A stretch of DNA of 64,000 nucleotides from Apium graveolens (taxonomy: Eukaryota > Streptophyta > Magnoliopsida > Apiales > Apiaceae): NCBI RefSeq assembly GCF_009905375.1, contig NC_133657.1, positions 434,001 through 498,000 of the forward strand, given 5' to 3'. Below are positions 55,501 through 64,000 of this stretch, piece by piece. Position 1 is the stretch's first letter; the number at the start of each line of letters is the position of its first letter. A model generated the notes under the pieces. That model saw only the letters and a program-made list of their open reading frames with translations. It was not told the origin of the DNA and searched no databases. The position numbers and the translations under genes were made by a program.

Positions 55501-57036
55501 CAAGTCAACAGGAATCAATCAGGTTTAATGCTCAAATCGTTCCTTATTATTCCAGAAACTCTCAATCAACTAGAAAACATTCAAACATTCTGCAGAGCTT
55601 CGATTCCGATCATAATGCAACAAACCGGCGAGCAAGTCCGGCGAAGATCGAACACAACAATTCGTAATCCAAATTCAACAATTAACATCTTAAAATGAAG
55701 CTTAAGACATGTATAATCAGTTCATATCATCAAAATAATCCAAAAATCACTCAATAAGAAACCCCTAATTTTCGAATAAAAACCCTAAAATCGAATTTTG
55801 AAAATTACTAATCGTTTGAATGATTTGATGGCTTAAACAGAAAGAACATGAAAATATGAACGTTTTGGTTACTCATACTTCAAATTCTGAAGTCTGCATC
55901 ACCCTCAAATTTGGGTTTGATTCTCAGAAATCTTCAAGAACACCAAGAACACATATTCAAATAATTTCCAGAAAATTCAAACCTTAATTTCTATATGATA
56001 TTGAACTCTATTTTTGAAGTATAATATACCAAATTGACCAGAAAAACATGCTCTACAACATGGAAGCATCAAATCACATCAACAACATCAAGAACAAAAA
56101 TTCGTAATTTAATTATCAAATAATTCGAATATAAATAATTAAATAAGAAAATTACTGTGATTTCTGGGCAGAAACTGATGATTGATTCAGAAAGAAGATT
56201 TCGAGAGCTTCGTTTTGATATGCTGCACGCCCGAATCGGAGTTCGATAACGCCTTCGTTCGTGTGTTTGATTCTCGGGAACGTATCGGTTTTCTCGGGTT
56301 TTTCTCTGTATTTACGGTGTTTTAACTGGTTGCAAATGAATAAACGGAATAAACGAAATAAGAAATAGGCTATTTATATTTATGGAATATTGGATCGTTC
56401 TGGATCGTTTTGGATCGTTTTGGATCATTAAATTAGTTGCTTAGCCGCTAAGTAACTGCAATAACGATCTGATTCAATACCAAAATTGGATAATTATCAA
56501 AACCGAGCTTTTTATAAAATACTTTATACGAAAATAATGTAATAATATCCCGTCTTTTGAAAATACGGGTTTCGTTGGTTCACCGAAATGATTATCGTAT
56601 CGAAAAACTTGCGCCGGGCCGCGCACGGGTCAAACCGTAATCCGGATCGAAAAAGTCAAAACACGGAAAATGTCCGGAATTACCAGATTAGGTTAGGAAG
56701 GAGTTTTCGGAAGAGTTTCGGGTTGTAAAAACGCAAAAACGGTTGAAGTCAGACGATTCCCGGCTTTATAAAATAATTTTGGTAATTATTCAGAAAATAA
56801 TTAATAATTCATAAATTAATATAAAATCATCTAACAGTCCAAAAATTACCAGAAAAATATCACAATTATCTATATTTTATTCTGGACATATAATAATTCA
56901 AATACTCAAATAATGTCACATCTAAACACCCAAACATCAATTCCACTTATCAGATAATTCACCAAAATTCACCTAAAATCACATAAACAATTCCAAATAA
57001 TTATAAAAATAATATCTGAAAATATGGGATATTACA
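52544..57036 (-). repeat. 5' LTR of the LARD-like element
   Basis: Nearly identical to 46954-51447. The tandem array with hairpins is at 54063-54299 and the domain-less ORF at 55360-55698. Confidence 0.95.
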
Positions 57037-57041
57037 ACTAC

Positions 57042-60000
57042 CCTCCTTATCTCTTCAGTAAAACCTCTTGCCTTCATATTAGCAAAGACTTTGATTAGAG
57101 TGTAGTGATCAATCTCAAGCACCTTGAGAAGAGGTCAGGTTCTTTGAGTGCCCCTTTGTAAAAGAACTGTAACCTTTCTGGCAACCTGTAAGTCTCCCTT
57201 AGAGCTTTTACTTCTTGAATTTCATCCAAGTAAAGATTGATTTCACCCTTTTCAGGAGCCCCCCATTGAACCATTATAGTCTCCCTCTCCCTTTCCATCC
57301 TTTCCTTGTCAGAAATTGCAGGAGGTGCAACTCTGGGAGTGAACCGGAGCTGTTTACTTAGTCTTTTGGTTGGCTTCTTCTTTGTCTCCTCTCTCTCTAT
57401 CAGAATCTTAGGAAAATTTATATCATCCAAGTCAAGCTCAAGGGGTTCTGGTTTGATTAGTTGTTTATTCTTGAGAAAGATTTCCTTGTTCTTCTCATAG
57501 AATTCTTGTGCAATTTTTTGTATGGTTTCAACATCAGGTAGAGGTTGTTTCTCCTTTCTTCTTTTACTTGTTTTATGTGCACTCCTCTTGAACCTTTTAC
57601 CAGATTTGGTTCTAGGAGCTGCACTTGGGCCTTTGTTTTCATCATCATCCCTTCTTCTTCTTGTAGCTTCTACCCCCTCTTCAACCATAACTCTTGTCTC
57701 CTCATTCTCTTCACCCAAACCTAATTCATCTACCAATTCATGAGCAAGTCTTAGAATGTTTCCTTCATTTGCCTTATCCTAAGAATTGATTTCTTGTTGT
57801 TTGGCCTTATCAAAGTAAGGGTGTCCTATAGGAATGGTGATCTCCTTCCCTTCTTGATCAAAAATTATAGCAAACATATCCTTTAGCTCAGGATTCCTCT
57901 TTCTATCCTTCCACCATTGAATACTGTTGTTTAGAATCTTTGACCCATCAGGTTTTGAAGGTTGTAATTGAGGAGAAGTGGGAGGTATCAATTTATTCTT
58001 TCCATTCCTTTTCTCTGGAGACTATTCCCATTTGAGATATCCCATATGGGAAGTTTCTGGAGCAGATTTGATAGAGCTTTTAGGAGCTGTAAAGGAAGGG
58101 ACCATGACTGCCCTGATTGTAGTTGTCATTTTAGGAATTAAAGGGAGTGGTGCTCCACTTGTGGCTCTAGATTCAATCTTTTATGCAATGGAGTCCTCCC
58201 CCTTAGTTGTTACAACCTCTTGAGGTTGGGGAGGTAACATTTCATTCACTATTATAGAGGTGGCCTCTACTTCCTTCTCCCCCTTTTTATTATCATCGGG
58301 GTTTGAAAAAGTAGAGTGACCCAACAGCAGCTGTTGTAGTAATCCTGTTTGGACTTCTTGGTGAGTGAGAATATTCTTGATAGCTATCTCCATGCTGTCT
58401 ACTCTCCTTACTAGATTGACCATGTGGTGACCATCTGAGCCAATGTATTGCTTCACCTTATCCATAGCAGCAACATGCAATCTAGTATTTAGGAGCTCCC
58501 TTGCTTCTATTCTGGCTTCTTGAACTTCCTTTCTTATTTCTGAAAACCCATGCTTATAGTATAGCATGTGCATCTTATGGAGTTTCAAAGTAGAAGTATA
58601 GAACTCATTCAGCTTCATTTTTAGTTGAAAGGATGATGAGGTGTCTGGATGCACCTTCCTGTAGAGAGAGACCAACTCTCTTAGACTTTCTGAGGCTTCA
58701 TAATTCTGTTGTAGCAACCATGATGGCAAGCCAGTTCTGTCAACCTCATCATCATCACTCTCTTATTCATCAAAATTTGAAAGTGGAGAAGAAGGCTCTT
58801 CAACATTCTGCAAAGCATCCTTGGCCCTCATCATAGATTCTGTGGTGTGCACTAGATTTCGGGAGGCCTCGGCTTGAGTGTTACTTTGGTGAGCTAAGAT
58901 GTTGTAGGATGGTTCAGGATGATCAAATATAGAGGCATCAAGTGAGATACCCCTAATTGCAGCTTGGTATTCTTCTTGATAGTCAGCCTCACTCACACTA
59001 TAGGATAAAGCAGATGGCCTCTCTTCTCTCAATCTCTCATTTTGCCTCAAGGTCTCACCCTGGCTTATTTCCTCACTTCTCACACCCTCACCTTCTCCTT
59101 CTAAGGAGGTACCCTCATGCTCTCCTTTTGCCAAACCGGAAGAAATGGTTTGCCTCTCTATATTTTGCTCTCTTTTTTCCTGGTCACTAGCCAGCCCCTC
59201 ACTCACCTCACCTCTCATTCCTAAAAGTGTATCTGCTACCATAGTTTCAATATATTCTGTAATAGATGTGCTCATCAATGGATGTTGAATATCCGTTGAT
59301 GGTACATTAATTGCTGTCAACGGCTGTGAAATAGTCGTTAATGAAGGCACACTAATCAACGGCTGTGAGATAGCCGTGTATGAAGGGAATTAGCTGTTGA
59401 TAGAGAAACTAAGGTGGAGTATGTAGGGATTGAATTTAGAGTTGTTGTTGCATACTCCCCCTCAGTTTCATGAATAAAGGACCCTTGATCCAACAAATTC
59501 TCTAAGAGAGAATGATCAAGGGGTTCAGAAATTGGTTTCTCCAAGAAAGTAAGAGTTGGAGAATTTGCTTGTGATGTGTGAATTAATTCCACATCCTGAG
59601 AATTAGATGGAGAACTTGTAGAGAGTGTTTCAATATGAAGGTGATGACTAATTAGCTGTGATTCCACATTTGTTGGAACCGCATCAATCTGAGTTTGAGA
59701 TGGTGCAAATACAAAATCAAGGATTTTGGTCTGCACTGTGTGTGTACCCTGTGCATCCCCAGTTTTCCTAGCTTTATTCTTTCTTGAATAGGCTTTTGGG
59801 ATGGTGTTTGGGCTTGAAGTGTCCCTATCCCTTCTGTGTTGTGCTCTTGGAGGAGAGCTCTTTTCAATAACTGAATCCTTTTGGGAGGAAACAGTTAGGG
59901 ATGTGTTTATATCCATTTTAATGACTGTGTCTTGTTGAGAAGACACAATATGGCTTGGCTGGACACTCTCAATTGCCTCTCCTGCCTTATCCTGGGGGTT

Positions 60001-61023
60001 TCTTTGATGTTCACCCCTCCCCTCACCCGCACTTCCACCACTTACACTCACCACAGGTAAGGAAGTAGTTGTTACAACAACTGTCTTTCGAGAGACAGTT
60101 GAGGTGGTTTCTTAGACTTTTTTTGCTTAGAAGTTTTTGATTTTGTTGCTTGGGTAGGAGGCTGTGGGGCACTTACACTAGCCTCCATTACAAAAGTTGA
60201 AAGCAAAGAAGTTGAGAGAGTGAGAGAAGTTGTAGAGGATGCAGAATTTACCTGTACTATGGCAGGGTAAACCATAGGCACCTGAAGATTTAACTTCATT
60301 CTGAGCAGGTCTTGTAAAACCCTTTTGCTTTGCACCCAGCAATTGTACATGTTGTTAGGCTGTGCAATATCCAAATTCTCAACAAGGAAATTAGCAGCAA
60401 TCATCAAAAAATCTAGCATAAAAGATATTTTGACTCCTACCTTCCTTGTTACCTAACTTAGACCCTATTATAATCAAAATTGTTTCACCAAGATTGTAGA
60501 ACTTATCAGTAATTAGCATGTAAATAATTTGTTGCATGGTTTGTGTGATAGCATCATAATTAGTGATTTTCCTAAAAAACACTTTAATAGTTACATCACA
60601 AAAGAAATATCATTCCATTATAAGTCCTTTTCTTTATAGTTTACCTAAATTATCTATCACAAGAGAATAGCCCATTGAATTAAACATGGTGATAATATCA
60701 GCATCACTAGGCTTAACTAAGCTATTGTTCTCAGGAAACCTAAGACAAACAATTATCAAATCACTATTAAGCACATAGTTGGACCCTTTAAGGTCAAAGC
60801 TAATAGTTGCATTTCTAGCATCATAAACAGCAGAAGACCACATCTCCTCTAGTACTTCACAGTACAGGATAGGAGATGCAGTAAGGGCATAGAAAATCTT
60901 ACATCCCTTGAGAAATTGCATGAAGGTGTGATACTCATTTGGTGAGTTCTCCATGTCTAGATACGCCGTGAAGTTCTGCTCATAGATGAAGCCAGTTTGA
61001 GATACGAACTTGATGGGCGCCAT
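57042..61023 (-). pseudogene. extra 3' ORF of the SIRE-type element, broken
   Basis: Starts MAPIKFVSQTGFIYEQ at 61023, with YHTFMQFLKGCKIFYALTAS and VLEEMWSSAVYDA, a form seen in the extra ORF of plant Sireviruses. Pieces continue leftwards: ITNYDAITQTMQQIIYMLI (60582-60391), QPNNMYNCWVQSKRVLQDLL (60419-60072), then long Ser/Thr-rich low-complexity parts (60054-58763). A helical part with FSEIRKEVQEARIEARELLN is at 58729-58181, PYFDKAKQQEINS at 57779, and a Lys/Glu-rich end with RLPERLQFFYKG is at 57736-57095. Stops and frameshifts lie between pieces. The end beyond the insertion is at 46606-46953. Older literature calls this env-like; no membrane segment is evident here. Confidence 0.7.
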
Positions 61024-61640
61024 TGATTCTTGTGAGAAAGCTTAAGTAACTTGGATTTTTGCAGAGAGGGTTTTGAGAGAAAAATTGCTTCAAATTCGTA
61101 AGTGAGATAAAGTGAAATATAGAAATGAATTTAGTCTTTATACTCACTCAGAATAACCCTATGTAATTAAATAAATAATTGCCTAAAATAAAGGAAAGTA
61201 ATCGTTCAAATTAAAAGAGTAAAGTGATGCGTCCAGAAATAGATACATATATGTACATATATATGTCAATTGCTGTCACATTCATCATCAACGGTTACCA
61301 AAGAAACTGCATCAACGGCTAAGATTAAAATGATTAGCATCCAGAAATTAGCAGTTGATGAGTAATGCTATCAACGGGTAAAATAGCAGTTGATAGATAA
61401 ACCATCAACGGCTATGAATAGCAATTGATGAAATGACTATTAACGGCTAATATTAGCAATTGATAGCAAATATATCCAGTTATAATTTTGACTATCAACG
61501 GATGAAATTATCAATTGATGGAATTATCAATTGATGGAGCAATTTTGACTTAGACAAAATTTAGCTATCTTTGAGTAAAATCAAAATTCAAAATATAACT
61601 GGCTGCATAATTAAAATTATAAACTAGCAGATATCATAAT
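61024..61640. other. spacer with a dense CAACGG/CAACTG-type motif array
   Basis: Between RNase H and the extra ORF. From 61280 to 61545 about a dozen copies occur of ATCAACGGCTA, AGCAGTTGATG, AGCAATTGATA and variants, alternating in orientation. No ORF. Confidence 0.8.
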
Positions 61641-62283
61641 TCATGAATAATTAAGCATACCTAACTCACTTACTAATCTTGAGAATGTAGATTCATCAAG
61701 TGGCTTGGTAAAGATATCTGCTAGTTACTTTTCACTTGGAACAAAATGAAGTTTCACAGTACCATTCATCACATGTTCTCTTATGAAATGATACTTGATG
61801 TCTATGTGCTTGGTTCTTGAATGTTGGAATGGATTCTGAGTAATGGCAATTGCACTAGTGTTGTCACAGAAAATAAGGAATTTTCTCCAATTTAAGACCA
61901 TAGTATAATAATTGATTCTTCATCCATAAAATTTGTGAGCAACAACTTTCAGCAGCAATATATTCAGCTTCTGCAGTAGATGTGGAAACTGAATTTTGCT
62001 TCTTTCCAAACCATGACACTAGCTTATATCCCAGAAATTGACAGGTGCCTGTAGTACTTTTCCTATCAATTTTGCAATCTGCATCTGAATAACCCATGAG
62101 ATCAAATCCAGAATCTATAGGATACCAAATTCCAAGATTTGGAGTACCCTTGAGATATCTGAATATTCTTTTAATATTAATCAAATGAGATTCTCTAGGA
62201 TCAGCTTGAAATCTAGCACATAAACAAGTAGAAAACATTATATCTGGCCTACTTGTAGTTAAACATAGAAGTGAGCCTACCAT
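61641..62283 (-). pseudogene. copia RNase H (SIRE-type element), one stop
   Basis: Open from 62283 to 61864: LLCLTTSRPDIMFSTCL, YLKGTPNLGIWYP, LMGYSDADCKIDRKSTTG with a catalytic Asp, and SVSTSTAEAEYIAAESCCSQ with the Glu. Then, after a frame change, YCDN-like CDNTSAIAITQNPFQHSRTK, FVPSEK, a TAA in place of Gln, and LADIFTKPLDE, ending about 61645. Confidence 0.85.
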
Positions 62284-62375
62284 GCCTCTATAACTGGCCT
62301 ACTTGTAGTTAAACATAGAAGTGACAGTGGTCATGAGAGTTTTTGTAGAAGAACAATTTTCTAAGTTAAACTTTT

Positions 62376-62693
62376 TCAAAATATCAAATATATATTTTTT
62401 GTTTGACTTATAAAAATACCATCATTCACTTGTTTTACCTGTAAACCAAGGAAGTAGGTAAGTTCTCCCATCATGCTCATTTCATATTTACTTTGCATAA
62501 GTTTAACAAAATTTTGACAAAGCTTTTCATCTGTAGAGCCAAATACAATATCATCAACATAGATTTGAACAAAAATACTAGAGCCATTAACAATTCTATA
62601 AAATATAGTTTTATCAACAGTACCTCTAATGAAGTGATTCTCAATTAGAAACTGTGATAATGTGTCATACCAGGCTCTAGGTGCTTGCTTCAA
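62376..62693 (-). CDS. copia reverse transcriptase, palm part (SIRE-type element)
   Basis: 105 codons: [30 protein letters not shown] with the catalytic YVDD, and [14 protein letters not shown]. It joins the preceding frame after a shift near 62690. A direct repeat of TAACTGGCCTACTTGTAGTT (about 62244 and 62292) follows at the RNase H start. Confidence 0.85.
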   Translation of the reverse strand: MKQAPRAWYDTLSQFLIENHFIRGTVDKTIFYRIVNGSSIFVQIYVDDIVFGSTDEKLCQNFVKLMQSKYEMSMMGELTYFLGLQVKQVNDGIFISQTKNIYLIF

Positions 62694-63091
62694 ACCATAG
62701 AGTGCTTTGAGTAGGAATTAGACAAATTCAGAAAAATTTGGATCTTCAAAACCAGGAGGCTGACAACATACACCTCTTCCTCTAACTCCCCATTCAGAAA
62801 GGCACTCTTGACATCCATTTGGTAGACTTTGAAATTGGCATGGGCTGCAAAAGCTACAAATATTCTGATGGCTTCCAATCTTGCAACAGGTGCAAATGTC
62901 TCATCAAAATCAATTCCCTCTTCTTGAGAATAGCCCTTTGCAACCAATCTTACTTTGTTTCTAGTGACAATTCCATTTTCATCCACCTTGTTTCTGAATA
63001 CCCATTTTGTACCAATTATTGATCTGTTCTTTAGTTTGGGTACGAGCTTCCACACATTGTTTCTCTCAAATTGGTTTAGCTCTTCTTGCAT
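62690..63091 (-). CDS. copia reverse transcriptase, N-terminal part (SIRE-type element)
   Basis: 133 codons: [54 protein letters not shown] and [20 protein letters not shown]. The last residues are out of frame, with the RT continuing at 62376-62693. Confidence 0.9.
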   Translation of the reverse strand: MQEELNQFERNNVWKLVPKLKNRSIIGTKWVFRNKVDENGIVTRNKVRLVAKGYSQEEGIDFDETFAPVARLEAIRIFVAFAAHANFKVYQMDVKSAFLNGELEEEVYVVSLLVLKIQIFLNLSNSYSKHSMV

Positions 63092-63093
63092 AG

Positions 63094-63660
63094 CTAATAC
63101 CCAATATGATCTAGAAGTGCATCCTCAACCTTTTTAGGTTCTTCTTGAGACAGAACATTGCTCATTAGACATTCTTCTTGAGTAGCTCTTCTAGTTTTGA
63201 CCCTTGATGATGCATCTCCAATTATGAGTTCAAAAGGATGACTTTTTGTCCATTTCCTTTGTGGAGCAGGTTTCGTTCTAGATGATGTTGCCTCATTTGT
63301 TGCATAATTGTTATTATGAGATTCTCCCCCTGAGTGTATGGACCTTGCAGTTTCAATTGTATTAGTAGTTGATGGAGATCTCAGAATACTATCAACGGGT
63401 ATTTCCTGATTATCAGTTGATAGAGTAATTTGAGAGTCAACTGATAATTGGGGAACATTTTCACTTGTAGGTATATTGTCAATAGTTTCAACAATTCTTG
63501 CACCATTATCATTTTCATTGTCATCATCATCAGATTCATCATCTAATTCTTCATAAACCTCATTCTCAAATTTTAGAGCATCATGAAATCCTTCATCTTC
63601 AAGTCCTTTAATCTTCTTATCATCAAAATCTCCATTGACAGATTCCATAACAATGTTCAT
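63094..63660 (-). CDS. integrase-RT linker (SIRE-type element)
   Basis: 188 codons, acidic and Ser/Thr-rich ([17 protein letters not shown]). The stretch reads [16 protein letters not shown] where the CAACTG/CAACGG words fall in the reading frame. A region with [20 protein letters not shown] precedes the RT, as in other Sireviruses. A frameshift lies near 63093. Confidence 0.85.
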   Translation of the reverse strand: MNIVMESVNGDFDDKKIKGLEDEGFHDALKFENEVYEELDDESDDDDNENDNGARIVETIDNIPTSENVPQLSVDSQITLSTDNQEIPVDSILRSPSTTNTIETARSIHSGGESHNNNYATNEATSSRTKPAPQRKWTKSHPFELIIGDASSRVKTRRATQEECLMSNVLSQEEPKKVEDALLDHIGY

Positions 63661-64000
63661 TCTTATGTTGAAGATTCTGTAGGATTTTCCAGCTGAGCAA
63701 CCAACAAAAATTGCTTCATCTGCCTTTGCTTCAAATTTACCAAGGTTTTCACCTTAATTTTTTAACACAAAACACTTTCATCCAAAGACATGAAGAAAGT
63801 TAATTGATGGTTTCTTCTTCTTGTACAATTGATAAGGGGTCATTCCTCTTGCCTTGTTAATCAAAGACACATTTTGGGTATAGCAAGCTGTATTGACTGC
63901 TTATGCCCAAAAATATGTTGGAAGCTTTGATTCACTAAGCGTTCTTGCAGCTTCTATCAATGTTCTGTTCTTTCTTTCAACTACACCATTTTGTTGTGGA
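63661..64000 (-). pseudogene. integrase, 3' half (SIRE-type element), runs off the edge
   Basis: From the window edge: PQQNGVVERKNRTLIEAART with the catalytic Glu, LPTYFWA then a stop, and NTACYTQNVSLINKARGMTP. FLHVFG has a stop in place of a Cys codon, another stop follows, and then GKFEAKADEAIFVGCSAGKS. At least three stops make it inactive. The zinc finger and first catalytic residues lie beyond the window. Confidence 0.85.

Larger units (their letters stand above)
46954..57036 (-). mobile_element. non-autonomous gypsy-type element with 4.5-kb LTRs and a 1.1-kb core
   Basis: TSD ACTAC (46949-46953; 57037-57041). LTRs 46954-51447 (4494 bp) and 52544-57036 (4493 bp) start TGTAACGCCCC and end GGGATATTACA on the plus strand. 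The primer site TTGGTATCAGAGC and a GGTGGGTAGAT polypurine tract show the minus orientation. The core encodes nothing recognisable. The LTRs differ at very few positions by eye, so insertion is recent. This fits a large retrotransposon derivative (LARD) whose proteins come from a relative, perhaps a Tekay-like one as at 1999-15474. Confidence 0.9.
45422..64000 (-). mobile_element. Ty1/copia SIRE/Maximus-type element, 3' part, interrupted
   Basis: The 3' LTR is 45422-46466, followed by a polypurine tract (minus strand TAATTGGGGGAAAT). Further right come an extra ORF (46606-61023, interrupted by the gypsy insertion 46954-57036), a spacer, RNase H, RT and integrase. The 5' part, gag and 5' LTR lie outside the window. 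An extra ORF after pol is typical for Sireviruses. Several stops in integrase and RNase H show that it is defective. Confidence 0.85.

Noticed and set aside
57095..61023. true envelope gene (retrovirus-like) in the SIRE-type element
   Set aside because: No signal peptide, transmembrane segment or cleavage site could be seen in the pieces; it is described as an extra ORF only.

Overview
This is AT-rich eukaryotic nuclear DNA from a flowering plant, most likely a eudicot. There is no intact host gene. The evidence is a broken plant cytochrome P450 gene with introns (ent-kaurene oxidase, CYP701A-like), LTR retrotransposons of plant-specific lineages (Ale, SIRE/Maximus, Tekay-like chromovirus, Tat/Retand), plant MITE families, and retrotransposon primer sites of the initiator-tRNA-Met type. 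Almost everything else is transposable-element DNA, much of it nested. The species cannot be fixed from the sequence.

Left third (1-21.7 kb): a minus-strand ent-kaurene oxidase pseudogene runs from about 21698 down to 923. A 9-bp-TSD Mutator-like MITE (21054-21601) sits in one exon. A Ty1/copia Ale element (1872-20380) sits in the exon for the I-helix. A small foldback MITE (1275-1466) sits in an intron. The Ale element's own 3' LTR is split by a 13.5-kb Ty3/gypsy element (1999-15474, TSD AAGGT) with unusually long LTRs of about 3.97 kb. That element's own gag-pol is decayed, but an intact RT-tail/RNase H segment lies next to its primer site, out of the usual domain order. A truncated tRNA-Phe relic lies at 65-137.

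Middle (21.7-45.4 kb): AT-rich intergenic DNA with MITEs (Stowaway-like at 23941 and 40239, Tourist-like at 25448), a 24-bp tandem repeat, a 196-bp dispersed repeat in two copies, LTR fragments and a tRNA-derived SINE with a 16-bp target duplication (44952-45091). It surrounds a 14-kb Ty3/gypsy Tat/Retand-type element (26050-40085, TSD ACACA). This element is on the minus strand and has gag, protease, RT, two RNase H domains and integrase. After these comes a 4.5-kb 3' region with antisense (plus-strand) ORFs and a plausible promoter of their own. The palindrome GGCGCGCC occurs 21 times in this element, only in its LTRs and 3' antisense region and never in gag-pol.

Right third (45.4-64 kb): the 3' part of a minus-strand SIRE/Maximus-type Ty1/copia element, with its 3' LTR at 45422-46466 and pol running off the right edge. 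Its extra 3' ORF is interrupted by a 10.1-kb gypsy-type element (46954-57036, TSD ACTAC) made of two nearly identical 4.49-kb LTRs around a 1.1-kb non-coding core. The SIRE element carries its own recurrent short motif (CAACGGCT/CAACTGCTA, both orientations) in its LTR, 3' spacer and low-conservation linkers.

The main result is that two unrelated retrotransposon families here each carry a family-specific short motif, multiplied in the LTR and the non-conserved 3' region. In one family the motif is also used as codons inside an accessory ORF. All coordinates were read by eye; identity percentages and homology searches were not computed.
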